From Amycolatopsis echigonensis (GTDB lineage: Bacteria; Actinomycetota; Actinomycetes; Mycobacteriales; Pseudonocardiaceae): DNA of 64,000 nt. The position numbers and the translations under genes were made by a program. The notes under the pieces were generated by a model, which saw only the letters and a list, made by a program, of their open reading frames with translations, had not been told where the DNA came from and ran no database searches. Positions 32,352-41,564 of the stretch are shown here, one piece after another. Location of the stretch: NCBI RefSeq assembly GCF_014174495.1, contig NZ_JACJHR010000002.1:124001-188000 (forward strand), read 5' to 3'. Numbering within the stretch: position 1 is the stretch's first letter; each line of letters opens with the position of its first letter.

Positions 32352-33242
32352 TCAACGGTATCTCGTCCACGCGGTGGCCGTCCGGCCCGCGCGAAGGTCG
32401 GCCAGCCGACGGCGGAGTTCAGCCCGCACCGGCGGATGACTGCGCAGGATCGGCAGCACGCTCGTCGTCAGCTTCAGCTCGCGCACCGCCCGGAGCACCG
32501 AAAACCCTGGCCAGGCCGTCACGTCGAAGCCGTAGGCCGCGGCGAACTCCGCGTACCGGGCGGGCGGGTCACCGAACCGTTCGCGGCCGACGGCGAGCGG
32601 CGTCAGGTCCCATTCCGGCGGACCGACGCACGAGGAATCGAAATCGCACAGCACCGGGCCGTCCGGGCCGGGCAGCACGTTCCCCGGATGCGCGTCGCCG
32701 TGCACGAATCCCCTGGCCAGCGGGAAATCCAGGGTGTCGAGCCGGTCCCGCACCTCGGCGCACCGCTCCAGCAGGAACCGCTGGTCGGCGGCGGTGAGTT
32801 CCTCGGCGTCGGCGACCCTGGCCTCGATCGACCGCAGCGGGTCCCATTCGGGCAGACCGTCCGGCGGAGGCAGCGCGTGCACCCGCCGCAGCAGTCCGGC
32901 CAGGTCGGCAGGCGTCGGCGGCGGTCCGGCGAACGGCACCAGCTCCCACACCGTGACCGGGTGTCCGTGCACGTCAAGCGGCTGCTCGACCCCGGCCAGC
33001 AACCGGACCGCGGGCACGCCGTGCCGGGCGAAATGCTCGGCCACGCGCACGACCGTGCCGACGCGGTGGCGCAGTCTCATGGAGCCGACGATCCGGACGA
33101 CGACCGGTGCCCCGTTCAACGCGAAAACCGCGTTGTTGGTGAACCGCAGCAGCCGCGCACCGGCCGGGTCGAGACCGAGCCGAGCGCACGTGGCCGCCAG
33201 GACGCGACGCAGTTTCGCAGGGGTGAACCTGCCTTCGGGCAA
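32352..33242 (-). CDS. Aminoglycoside phosphotransferase (APH)-fold kinase
   Basis: The 296-residue product has the catalytic loop FVHGDAHPGNVL (residues 179-190) and the metal-binding Asp200 in VLCDFDSS, the core of the APH/choline-kinase fold. The N-terminal lobe holds a short nucleotide-binding segment (NGAPVVVRIVGS) instead of the classic Lys region. The substrate may be an antibiotic, choline, or a sugar; the protein need not give resistance. A TTG start is used because it follows the stop of the upstream regulator by 16 bases and gives a normal N-terminus; ribosome binding site evidence is weak. Confidence 0.82.
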   Translation of the reverse strand: MPEGRFTPAKLRRVLAATCARLGLDPAGARLLRFTNNAVFALNGAPVVVRIVGSMRLRHRVGTVVRVAEHFARHGVPAVRLLAGVEQPLDVHGHPVTVWELVPFAGPPPTPADLAGLLRRVHALPPPDGLPEWDPLRSIEARVADAEELTAADQRFLLERCAEVRDRLDTLDFPLARGFVHGDAHPGNVLPGPDGPVLCDFDSSCVGPPEWDLTPLAVGRERFGDPPARYAEFAAAYGFDVTAWPGFSVLRAVRELKLTTSVLPILRSHPPVRAELRRRLADLRAGRTATAWTRYR

Positions 33243-33258
33243 GAGAAATCCGGTCGGT

Positions 33259-34665
33259 TCAGGCCGCGTAGAAGATCTTGAGCCGGTCGGCGAGATCGCG
33301 GGCGTCGGGGTTGTTGCGCCGCCGTTCGGCCTCCGCCAGCAGCGGCCGCATCCGGTCCTTGACCCGCGCGGATTTGATGCTCTCCGCGCATTCGATGGCC
33401 TTGCCGCCGATCTTCACGCCGTGGTCGATATCGCCCTCGAGCAGGTGATTCGTGGCGAGCGCGCTGAGCATGAACGCCTTGCTGCGCGCCATGTCGTCGG
33501 TGTAGGTGTCGACCGCCCGGCTCAGCGCCGGGATCGCGTACTTCGTGTGCTCCGGGTTCTTCATCGCCAGCACGGTGTGCACGGTGCCGGTCATCGCGTA
33601 GACGTCGGTCTCGTTGAAGAACTTGACCCACGATTCGGCGGTGGCCAGGTCGGCGCGCGCGAATTCGTCCTTGCACCGGCCGAGCAGCTTCACCGACTGC
33701 TCCTCGTTGCCCATCATCGCGTAGGCCCAAGCCTCGTTGGCGCAGAGCACGGCGACGGCCAGCTCAGACCCGGATTCCTGCGCGGCGATCTGGCCCAGCT
33801 GGAACAGCTTGAGCGCGTCGTTCGCGGCGTCCTGGTGCAGGTAAACGCGGCCCATCCGGTACAGCACGTTCGCCACCAGATGGTGGTCGCCGCCCTGTTT
33901 GGCCAGGTCGAGCGCCTGCGCGAAATGACCGCGGGCGGAGTCCATCAGACCGGTGTCGAACGACGTCCAACCGGCGAGGCTGTGCAGGTCGGCGATCGCG
34001 GTGAACAGCCGCTGCTTCACCTGCTCGGCGGCGCTGGAGTCGAGCATCTGCTGTCCCCAGGACAGCTGGGCGACGACCGCGTCGCGGCAGAATCCGCCTC
34101 CGTACTGGTAATCGAGCGCGCGCAACGCTCTGGTCGCCGCCTCGACCTGGCGCACGTCGGTCGTCCCGATGCGCCCGGGTGCGGGAGTGCGCGCGGGCGC
34201 CTCCGACCACGTTCCGGATTCCGGACCGAACACCGCCGCACCCATCGTGACCTGGGCGGCGTGCGCGAGGAACCTCCGTCGCTTCACGGACTCGTCCTCC
34301 TCAGCCTGCCGGCCGTCGGACGCGCCGACGACCCGTATCGCCGTGGTCTCGTCATAGGCGAGACCCATGTATCCACGGGGGACACCCAGGCCGTCGGCGA
34401 TTCTCGTGAGCACGTCGTAGGCCATGACCTGGCGACCCTTGAGGATCTCCGACACCTCGGACTGCGACTGGCCGGTCATCGCGGCGATCTGGCGCTGCGA
34501 CACTCCGTGTTTGCGCAACAGCCGGTACACGGCGCTGACCTCGCGGGCGGCGAGCGCCTCCCGCATCTCGGGCTGTTCCCAGGCATCGGCCGGAACCGGA
34601 TTGCCTGACCGGGTGTCTGCGGTAGAGACTCCGGAACCACTGCCAGCACTGGCGTCCATTGCCAT
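33259..34665 (-). CDS. HTH/TPR regulator, NsdA-like
   Basis: This 468-residue protein has an N-terminal acidic/Gly-rich tail and an XRE-type HTH at about residues 43-104 (LLRKHGVSQRQIAAMTGQSQSEVSEILKGR, then GVPRGYMGLAYDE). A linker with Arg-rich KRRRFLAHAAQVTMGA leads into a long helical C-terminal half with tetratricopeptide-like repeats. This arrangement matches NsdA, a negative regulator of development and antibiotic production in Streptomyces, and related actinomycete regulators. The double ATG (MAMDAS) leaves a small start ambiguity. It heads a possible two-gene unit with the phosphotransferase 16 bases downstream, and is divergent from the 34987 gene. NsdA identity is an inference from architecture. 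Confidence 0.85.
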   Translation of the reverse strand: MAMDASAGSGSGVSTADTRSGNPVPADAWEQPEMREALAAREVSAVYRLLRKHGVSQRQIAAMTGQSQSEVSEILKGRQVMAYDVLTRIADGLGVPRGYMGLAYDETTAIRVVGASDGRQAEEDESVKRRRFLAHAAQVTMGAAVFGPESGTWSEAPARTPAPGRIGTTDVRQVEAATRALRALDYQYGGGFCRDAVVAQLSWGQQMLDSSAAEQVKQRLFTAIADLHSLAGWTSFDTGLMDSARGHFAQALDLAKQGGDHHLVANVLYRMGRVYLHQDAANDALKLFQLGQIAAQESGSELAVAVLCANEAWAYAMMGNEEQSVKLLGRCKDEFARADLATAESWVKFFNETDVYAMTGTVHTVLAMKNPEHTKYAIPALSRAVDTYTDDMARSKAFMLSALATNHLLEGDIDHGVKIGGKAIECAESIKSARVKDRMRPLLAEAERRRNNPDARDLADRLKIFYAA

Positions 34666-34986
34666 TGCGCCCCCTCACCGTCTCCTGGGCGTCTGATCAG
34701 CACCCTAAGCACACGCGAGAACCTTGTGAAACGCGCGGACGCACGCGTTGATCGGCAGGGCCGAACTCCGCTGACCGCTTACCGTGGAACGCTGTCCGGT
34801 CACCGCTATGACGCGGTTTCGACCTTCTCTCGCACCCGGTTTCACTTCACTGTAGTTGCCAGATCTCCGTCACCGCCCGGACACCCGCAGCGATCACGGA
34901 GAGCGATGGACCCGACGACACAGATCTGCCGGAGCGGATGCATCCCGCAAGGTGCACCGGCCGGGACGAGAAAGCGTGGAGGGACA
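34666..34986. other. Gene-free divergent promoter region, 321 bases
   Basis: No convincing gene is present. It separates the HTH/TPR regulator from the 34987 gene. An in-frame ATG at 34906, with GGAG upstream, could extend the latter by 27 residues, but its codon third positions are not G/C-biased, so I leave it outside the gene. Confidence 0.5.
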
Positions 34987-35343
34987 GTGGAGTTCGTGGA
35001 TTCGCTCGGTGGAGGACAAGCCGGGACCGCGGTGCGGTCCGTCCGGCCGGCACCGGGACTCGCCACGGCACGTCCGGTGCCGCCTACTGTCGCTTCCGCT
35101 GTCGCCGCTTCGGTGTCCGCCGACCCGCGTACCGCGGGCGTGCGGCACTTCGAGGGCGGCCAGGTCGTGTGGCGCGTGCAGTGCGGAGATCTCATCAGCC
35201 GCGAGCGCGCCGTCACGGTGTTCGTCGAGGACGACGAGGTCGTCGTGGTGTCCCCGCCTGGGGAGACCGCCCGCCTCACGTCCGGCCAGCTCGGCCAGCT
35301 CCGGGCCGCGCTCAACGAAGCCGCCACTATGGCGGAAAGGTGA
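34987..35343 (+). CDS. Hypothetical protein, 118 aa
   Basis: I do not recognise a family. The first 50 residues are low-complexity (Gly/Ala/Pro/Val-rich), followed by a compact beta-rich part: GVRHFEGGQVVWRVQCGD, AVTVFVEDDEVVVVSPPGETARL, and then the helix TSGQLGQLRAALNEAATMAE. It is soluble, with no signal. The GTG follows GGAGGGAC. The stop is two bases before the next gene's GTG, so both are co-transcribed and probably work together. The same kind of small proteins sits beside NsdA-like regulators in related actinomycetes, but that is an impression, not evidence. Confidence 0.7.
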   Translation: MEFVDSLGGGQAGTAVRSVRPAPGLATARPVPPTVASAVAASVSADPRTAGVRHFEGGQVVWRVQCGDLISRERAVTVFVEDDEVVVVSPPGETARLTSGQLGQLRAALNEAATMAER

Positions 35344-35345
35344 CG

Positions 35346-35780
35346 GTGAGTTTCCCCATGGATCAGGTTCTCGGTCAGGTCCTCCGCAACGCCGTATGGG
35401 AGCGCCTCGACATGCTGTCCGACCTGGCGGAACGTGCCGACGCCCCGTCGCTGGTCTCGGTCGCCCGCTCCGAACTGCCCCGGCTCGCCGCGGGCTGGCG
35501 CGCGATGCTGCAGGCGCACGAGCCCGACGAGCGCGGCGACTGCCCCACCTGCTCGACGCGCTGGCACCGCTGCAAGGCCCCGTGCTCGGTGTGGCAGGTA
35601 GCGCACGAGCACCTGGTCGCCGGGGGCCTGGCCCCGCAGGCGCTGTCCGCTGCCGGGCAACGTCCGCCGCGCCGCCGCGCCGCGGTTCCGGCTGTTCCCG
35701 GCCAGAACCGGCGGGCCGAAGCTCCCGCGGAGACCACCGGCCGGCACGCACTGGTGAAGCCCCGCCCGGTCAGCGCCTGA
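35346..35780 (+). CDS. Hypothetical protein with CPTC...C...C cluster, 144 aa
   Basis: The product is soluble. The N-terminal half is helical (DQVLGQVLRNAVWERLDMLSDLAERAD). Residues 66-80 contain four Cys and a His in the order Cys66, Cys69, His74, Cys76, Cys80, the layout of a small zinc site. The C-terminus is a basic Pro/Arg/Ala tail (RPPRRRAAVP...). The GTG is preceded by GGAAAGGTGAC. It follows the 34987 gene by two bases, and a strong hairpin follows the stop. Function unknown; a DNA- or protein-binding zinc element is the best guess. Confidence 0.72.
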   Translation: MSFPMDQVLGQVLRNAVWERLDMLSDLAERADAPSLVSVARSELPRLAAGWRAMLQAHEPDERGDCPTCSTRWHRCKAPCSVWQVAHEHLVAGGLAPQALSAAGQRPPRRRAAVPAVPGQNRRAEAPAETTGRHALVKPRPVSA

Positions 35781-35785
35781 CCTAT

Positions 35786-35820
35786 CGGGTGGGGTGTTTC
35801 CGGGCGGATCACCCCACCCG
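35786..35820. terminator. 11-bp hairpin terminator
   Basis: CGGGTGGGGTG pairs exactly with CACCCCACCCG around a 13-base loop. It starts six bases after the stop of the 35346 gene. Confidence 0.7.
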
Positions 35821-35885
35821 CCCCGACTGGCGAGCGCGCGACCTGCCGGCAACCCCAACCGGTCAGGTCGCCGGCATCCTCGCCC

Positions 35886-35936
35886 GGCCGAGGGTGGTCC
35901 GTCCGTCCCCCCGAGCGAGACGGGCCGCCCTCGGCC
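35886..35936. repeat. 18-bp hairpin with two G-U wobbles
   Basis: GGCCGAGGGTGGTCCGTC can pair with GACGGGCCGCCCTCGGCC, with two G-U pairs, around 15 bases. It is too far from a stop codon to be the main terminator of the upstream unit and may be a second terminator or an RNA structure. Confidence 0.5.
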
Positions 35937-36332
35937 ACCCCGACGCTTAACGCGATTAATCCAAAAATGTCCGGCAGAACACCTAGCGGACGCAGTAATC
36001 GGACGCTAGGTTGAAGATCATCGCACCGGCTCCTCCCGCGCCGGTCGCGATCACGAACTCCGCGGGCCGGTGCCGTTGCACTCCCCTCCCCCGACCGGCA
36101 CCGGCCCGCGGTTCCACTTCCCCGACCCGCCGCGGCTTCCGAGATTCGGAGCCGAAGGCGGGTTGTGGTGTGTTTGCCGCGGTACCGCCGGTGCCCGCGG
36201 GCACTGCCGAGGTAATTCCGCGCAACACCACGACACCCGCTCGGCAACTGTCGGTAGCCTGCCGCAGGGGGCCGTGCGTTCGAATTCGGCTGCGCGCCCA
36301 AAAGAATGTGGTGAGCGTGGAGAAGGGCCGGC

Positions 36333-39300
36333 ATGTCGAATCCATTGGTGGCCGAAAAGCAGGACTCGACCTCGGCGATCTCCGGCATCTCGATCCTCGA
36401 GGCCGGCAAGGGCCTGAAGGACGGCATCGAGTCCGGCGACTGGGCGGCGACCGTGATGGGCGCGGTCGGGGTCGGCATGGAAGCGCTCGCCGCGGTGATG
36501 GACCCGTTCGGCGCGATCCTCGCCGCGGGCGTCGGCTGGCTGATCGAACACGTCGGCCCGCTCAAGGAAGCGCTGGACAAACTCGCCGGTGACCCGGATC
36601 AGGTCCACGCGTACTCCGAGACCTGGAAGAACATCTCCAAAGAGGTCAGCTCCGTCGCGCAGGACCTGGCCGCGCAGGTCAAAAAGGACATCGAATCCTG
36701 GGAGGGCGGCAGCGCCGACGCCTACCGCAAGCAGGCCGAGGAGGTCGCCAAGACCCTCGAGGGCGCCGCTCAGGCCTGCGACGGCGCGGGCAGCGGGGTG
36801 AAGACCGCGGGCGACGTCGTCGGCGCGGTCCGGATGCTCGTGCGCGACATCATCTCCCAGGTGGTGGCGCACCTGATCTCGTGGGCGCTGCAGGTGCTGT
36901 TCACCCTCGGCATCGGGATGGCCTGGGTGGTGCCGCAGGTGGTCAACCTGGTGGCCAAGACCGCCAAGCAGATCGCCGAGCTGGTCAAGAACCTCACCAA
37001 GGCGCTCAAGGAACTCGGCAAGCTGCTCACCAAGGCGCGCGGCCTGTTCGACGACGTCGCCAAGTCGATGAAGGGCATCAAGGCCGGCGGCAAGGACGCC
37101 ACGCACACGCCGAAGGAGATCAAGGCGCCCGGCGGCGGCTCCACCAAGCCCTCCGGAGCGAAAGACGCCCCGAACGACAAGGGCGGCGGGAGCGAGAAAC
37201 CGCCTCCCGGCAAGGTCGAGTCCACGAACACTTCCGGCACGCACGACGGCCCGGGGGAAAACAAGGGCGGCGGGAACCACGAGCCGCCCCCGCGCGAACC
37301 CGCGAAGGACGAGACGCCGGGCAACGGGGGCGCCGAGGGCGGAACGGGCAAGAACGAGCGCGGGAGCGAATCGGGCGATCCGGCGAAGGACAAGACCGAG
37401 GCGTCCAACGCGAAGAACGAGGGCGATGCCGATCCGCCCTGCCTGACCGATCCGGTCGTCATCTCCAGCGGCGAGGTGCTCGTCGAGGACTTCGACCTCG
37501 AACTGCCGGAGCTGCTGGTGCGGCGGACGCATCGGTCGTCCTACCGGTCCGGGCGCTGGTTCGGCTCGACCTGGGCGTCCACTGTGGACCAGCGACTGGA
37601 GTTCGGCGACGAATACGTCCGGTACTACGGGCCGGAAGGCGTCATCCTCTACTACCCGATGCCCGCCGGGGACGAGCCGGTGCTGCCGATCGAGGGCGCG
37701 CGCTGGCCGCTGACCAGGCACGCCGACGGCAGCTGCACCATCGAGCAGGTGCGGCCGGACCGGACCATGCGGTTTTCCGGCGAGGGCAAGGCATTGCCGC
37801 TGCGCTCGATCGAGGACGCCGACGGCTCGCGGACCGAACTGTCCTATGCGGACTCCGGTGCGCCCGCGCTGCTCACGCATTCCAGCGGGCTGCAGGTCGG
37901 CTTCCGCACCGACGGGCACCGCATCACCGAACTGCGGATGATCGGCGCCGGTCCGGCTCCGGACGTCGTCGTGCGCGGCTATCGCTACAACTACCAGGGG
38001 CACCTGTCCGAGGTCGTCAACTCGTCGGGAACGGCGAAGCGCTACACCTACGATCCCGACGGCAGGGTCACGAGCTGGGAAGACCGCAACGGCGTCGTCT
38101 ACCGCTACGTCTACGACGCCGAAGGACGCTGCGTGCGCACCGAAGGCGCGCAAGGGATCTACAGCAGCGCGTTCGAGTACCACCCCGCGGCCCGGATCAC
38201 CCGGTTCACCGACTCGCTCGGCCACGTCTCGGAGTACGAGTACAACCTGGAAGGCCGTCCGGTCCGGGAGACCGACCCGCTGGGCAACGTGACTCTGTCC
38301 GAATGGGACCGCTACGGCAATCTGCTCCGCCGGGTCGACCCGCTCGGCCGGGTCACCGAGTACACCTACGCCGACGACGGCACGCCGCTCACCATCGCCC
38401 GTCCCGACGGCAGCCTCGCCGAACTGGAGCACGACGGCACCGAACTGGTCTCGATCACGGTGCGCGGCAACGGAAAGGCCTGGCAGCGCCGGTACGACCA
38501 GCCCGGCGGACCCGAGGTGCCCGGCTTCCCGGCCGAATTCGAGGCCGAGGCGTCCGACGAGGAGCTGGACCAGTTCGGCAGGCCGCGTTCCGCGCCCGAG
38601 ATCGGCGGCGGACGGACGCAGCTGGGCTGGACGGTCGACGGCAAACCCGCCTCGCGCGTCGGGGTGCGCCGCGAGCGCGCCGCGTGGCGGTACGACCGCG
38701 AGGGCAACGAGATCGAGCACGTCGACGAACTCGGCCGGGTGACCCGGCGCGAGTACGGCCCGTTCGACGTGGTCACCGCGGTCGTGGACCCCTCCGGCGC
38801 GCGCACCAGCTACACCTACGACACCGAGCTGCGGCTCACGTCGGTGACCGATCCGCTGAACCGCACCTGGACCTACACCTACGACCCGCTCGGCAGGCTG
38901 GTCGCGCAGACCGATTTCGACGGACGGACCCGGACCTACGCCTACGACGCGGCCGGGCAGCCGATCCGGGTGACCGAGCCGGACGGTTCGGTCACCGAGA
39001 ACGAGTACGACCTGCTCGGCAACCGGATCGAGATCCGCGGCCCGCACCGCACCGTGCGCTACGCCTACGACCCGGTCGGCAACGTCGTGCGCGTGGAGTC
39101 CGCGGATTCGGTGGTGGAGTTCGACCGCGACCTGTACGGCCGGATCGTCCGCGAGTCGATCGACGGCGTCGAGGTGCGCTTCTCCTACGACGAACAGAGC
39201 CAGACCATCCGCCGCCGCACGCCGTCCGGTGCGGAGAGCGTGTGGACCTTCGACGAGCAAGACCGGCCGGTTTCGCTGACCACGGCGGGACACACCGTGC

Positions 39301-41525
39301 GCTACCGGCTGGACGACGAGGGCCGCGTGCTTGCCCGCGACACCGACGGGATCAGCACCCTGCAGCAGGCGTTCGGCCCTCGCGGGCTGGTCACCGTGCA
39401 GCAGGTTTCCCGTGGAACATCGCCGGTGCAGCGGCGCGGTCTCGAGTACTACGCGGACGGCAGCCTCGCCGCGGTGCAGGACAGCCTTTCCGGGAAGAGC
39501 GTGTTCACCCGGGATCCGGCCGGACGCGTGGTCGCGGTGTCCTCCCCGGCAGGCACGGAAGAGCTGCGCTACAACCCGGCCGGCGAACTGACCGCCTGGT
39601 CGGGCAGCCCCGGCCTGTCCGCCGACTACGACTCCCTCGGCCGCCGGATCCGGCATCGCGAGGTGCGTCCGGACGGCGTGCGGGTGTGGGAGTACGCCTG
39701 GACCGGCGATCTGCTCACCGGGCTGCGCACGCCGGACGGCGTCCAGTGGCGTTACCGGTACGACCCGCTCGGCCGCCGGATCGCCAAGGAACGGCTGCTG
39801 TCCGACGGCTCCGTCGCGGAATCGACCCGGTTCGTCTGGGACGGCTTCGTGCTCATCGAACAGGAGCACACCGACCCGGCCGGAGCGCGCCGGACGACCA
39901 CCTGGGAGCGCAGGCCGGGCAGCGACGAGCCGGTCACCCAGCTCGAACGCGGCCCCGGCGGCGACCGGTTCGCGTCCGTGGTCACCGACGCCATCGGCAC
40001 GCCGACCGAACTGATCGACGAGCACGGCGGACTCGCCTGGAGCGCCCGCCGTTCGCTGTGGGGCCGGGTTCAGCCCGGCGGCATCCCGCTGCAGTTCCCC
40101 GGCCAGTACGCCGACGCCGAATCCGGCCTGCACTACAACGTGTTCCGCTACTACGACCCGGCCGCCGCGCGCTACCTCAGCCAGGACCCGCTCGGACTGG
40201 AGGGCGGGCCGAACCCGGTCAGTTACGTTCCCGACCCGTTCGCCGCCTACGACCCGCTCGGCCTCGAAGGCTGCGGCAAGGGCAAGGGCAAAGGCAAGGA
40301 CGCGGATCCGCCGCCCGCGGACTCCACGGCCAAGCACAACTCCGGCAACGGCGGCGGGAGCACCAAATCCGCCTCGACCGGCAAGGGCGGCAACAAGCGC
40401 AAGCGCGACGACAACGACGACGGTTCCGCCGACAAGGGGGACGCGAAGAAAAATAAGGACGACGTCTGGGACCGGATGGCGTGGAACTCAGACGCCAAAA
40501 ACGCGCGCAAGAACCAGACCGGCGACAAGAACGATCCGTTCCACAAGGCCGGAAGCGATGTGGCGCAACGGCACATCATCTCGTTCCAGAAAATGCGGGA
40601 CGGGCTGAAGAACTGGGTGCACGAACAGCCGGTCGACAAGCAGAGCGCGCTGACCAAGAAATACGGCGAGGACGAGCTGCCGAAGCTGCACAACCAGCCT
40701 AAGAACCTGCCGCTCGGCCCGCAGCACACCAATGCCGGGATCGGCGGCGTGGCGACCCGGATCGGCAAGATCGAGGACGGGATCGCGGGCAAGCTCAAAG
40801 TCGGCAAGAACGACAACATCAAGACCGAGAACCCGAAGTGGCCGAGCGACTCGATCGACAAGAGCGGCGGCTACAAGCACAAGGACCATCCGGGCCTCGA
40901 CAAGAACTGGCGCCCGATCGGCCAGCAGGCGGACCGCATCACCGATCCCCAGGAGATGAACCGGGCCACCCGCGACATCGGCGACAGCGCGGACTTCGAC
41001 TGGCCCGGCGGCAAGAAGGAAGAATTCGAGAAGTGGCACAAGTCTTTCCTCGAATTCACCGACCTCAAGGAAAATCCCAAGAACTACACTGAAAAAGACG
41101 TGGACGACATCATCAAGCGGTTCCACGAGCTGCCCTCGCCGTCCGGGCGGCATCCCACGATCGACGAGTACAACAAGGCCCCGGACGGGCACCCGTACCG
41201 GTTCGACGACAAGGGCAAGCCGGTCGACGTCAACAAGGACAGCCACCCGGACTGGAAACGTCCGGACAAGCCGCTCGACGGAAACCCGATGCGCACCGAA
41301 TGGGCCAATCGGAACGAGCAGGGCATCGGGCCGACCAAGAAGGACTGGGACGACCTCGAAAACGGGAAGCACGACCCGAAGGAGTGGAGCGACGACCCCG
41401 ACCGGAAGAAATTCCTGGACGGGGTGGGCGAACCCAGCAAGGAAGACATCAAGAAGGCCGCCGACGAGCACGCCGCGAGGGCCAAGCAGATGCAGGAAGA
41501 CGCGAAGAAGAACCGGGACTGGTGA
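36333..41525 (+). CDS. RHS/YD-repeat polymorphic toxin with WXG-like N-terminus
   Basis: This 1,730-residue protein has a helical N-terminal region with WEGGSADAYR (Trp123-Glu-Gly), the WXG100 turn of ESX/type VII substrates, and a hydrophobic stretch at about 173-207. A Lys/Pro/Gly-rich linker is followed by a DUF6531 domain from about 370 (CLTDPVVISSGEVLVEDFD). Many YD repeats cover about 520-1240, and the RHS core closes with LWGRVQPGGIPLQFPGQYAD and DPLGLEGGP (about 1242-1290). The last 416 residues form the toxin tip, Lys/Asp-rich and lower in G+C, with RHIIS at about 1413-1417 and LGPQHTN near 1465. I do not recognise the tip; a nuclease is possible. The start has GGAGAAGGG. No immunity gene follows. 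Confidence 0.9.
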   Translation: MSNPLVAEKQDSTSAISGISILEAGKGLKDGIESGDWAATVMGAVGVGMEALAAVMDPFGAILAAGVGWLIEHVGPLKEALDKLAGDPDQVHAYSETWKNISKEVSSVAQDLAAQVKKDIESWEGGSADAYRKQAEEVAKTLEGAAQACDGAGSGVKTAGDVVGAVRMLVRDIISQVVAHLISWALQVLFTLGIGMAWVVPQVVNLVAKTAKQIAELVKNLTKALKELGKLLTKARGLFDDVAKSMKGIKAGGKDATHTPKEIKAPGGGSTKPSGAKDAPNDKGGGSEKPPPGKVESTNTSGTHDGPGENKGGGNHEPPPREPAKDETPGNGGAEGGTGKNERGSESGDPAKDKTEASNAKNEGDADPPCLTDPVVISSGEVLVEDFDLELPELLVRRTHRSSYRSGRWFGSTWASTVDQRLEFGDEYVRYYGPEGVILYYPMPAGDEPVLPIEGARWPLTRHADGSCTIEQVRPDRTMRFSGEGKALPLRSIEDADGSRTELSYADSGAPALLTHSSGLQVGFRTDGHRITELRMIGAGPAPDVVVRGYRYNYQGHLSEVVNSSGTAKRYTYDPDGRVTSWEDRNGVVYRYVYDAEGRCVRTEGAQGIYSSAFEYHPAARITRFTDSLGHVSEYEYNLEGRPVRETDPLGNVTLSEWDRYGNLLRRVDPLGRVTEYTYADDGTPLTIARPDGSLAELEHDGTELVSITVRGNGKAWQRRYDQPGGPEVPGFPAEFEAEASDEELDQFGRPRSAPEIGGGRTQLGWTVDGKPASRVGVRRERAAWRYDREGNEIEHVDELGRVTRREYGPFDVVTAVVDPSGARTSYTYDTELRLTSVTDPLNRTWTYTYDPLGRLVAQTDFDGRTRTYAYDAAGQPIRVTEPDGSVTENEYDLLGNRIEIRGPHRTVRYAYDPVGNVVRVESADSVVEFDRDLYGRIVRESIDGVEVRFSYDEQSQTIRRRTPSGAESVWTFDEQDRPVSLTTAGHTVRYRLDDEGRVLARDTDGISTLQQAFGPRGLVTVQQVSRGTSPVQRRGLEYYADGSLAAVQDSLSGKSVFTRDPAGRVVAVSSPAGTEELRYNPAGELTAWSGSPGLSADYDSLGRRIRHREVRPDGVRVWEYAWTGDLLTGLRTPDGVQWRYRYDPLGRRIAKERLLSDGSVAESTRFVWDGFVLIEQEHTDPAGARRTTTWERRPGSDEPVTQLERGPGGDRFASVVTDAIGTPTELIDEHGGLAWSARRSLWGRVQPGGIPLQFPGQYADAESGLHYNVFRYYDPAAARYLSQDPLGLEGGPNPVSYVPDPFAAYDPLGLEGCGKGKGKGKDADPPPADSTAKHNSGNGGGSTKSASTGKGGNKRKRDDNDDGSADKGDAKKNKDDVWDRMAWNSDAKNARKNQTGDKNDPFHKAGSDVAQRHIISFQKMRDGLKNWVHEQPVDKQSALTKKYGEDELPKLHNQPKNLPLGPQHTNAGIGGVATRIGKIEDGIAGKLKVGKNDNIKTENPKWPSDSIDKSGGYKHKDHPGLDKNWRPIGQQADRITDPQEMNRATRDIGDSADFDWPGGKKEEFEKWHKSFLEFTDLKENPKNYTEKDVDDIIKRFHELPSPSGRHPTIDEYNKAPDGHPYRFDDKGKPVDVNKDSHPDWKRPDKPLDGNPMRTEWANRNEQGIGPTKKDWDDLENGKHDPKEWSDDPDRKKFLDGVGEPSKEDIKKAADEHAARAKQMQEDAKKNRDW

Positions 41526-41533
41526 CCGCTGGA

Positions 41534-41558
41534 AGCCCGGTGCGGTTCGCACCGGGCT
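41534..41558. terminator. 11-bp hairpin terminator after the RHS gene
   Basis: AGCCCGGTGCG pairs exactly with CGCACCGGGCT around a three-base loop. It lies nine bases after the toxin stop, between convergent genes. Confidence 0.8.
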
Positions 41559-41564
41559 CGGACG

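Larger units (their letters stand above)
35781..36332. other. 552-base gene-free region before the RHS toxin gene
   Basis: No coding frame has normal composition here. From left to right it holds a terminator hairpin, a second long hairpin, an A/T-rich patch around 35950-35970, an 8-bp inverted repeat ACCTAGCG...CGCTAGGT (35981-35988 and 36004-36011), and then a G/C-rich stretch that ends with GGAGAAGGG before the toxin ATG. The toxin gene may have a long leader. Confidence 0.5.

Noticed and set aside
32191-32439. An 82-codon plus-strand frame between copD and the phosphotransferase
   Set aside because: It overlaps the end of the phosphotransferase gene, has no ribosome binding site, and its composition is not coding-like.
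36051-40337. A 1,428-codon open frame on the minus strand opposite the RHS gene
   Set aside because: It is the antisense shadow of a G/C-rich gene; it is Arg/Val/Gly low-complexity and lacks any motif, and the plus-strand protein has clear domains.
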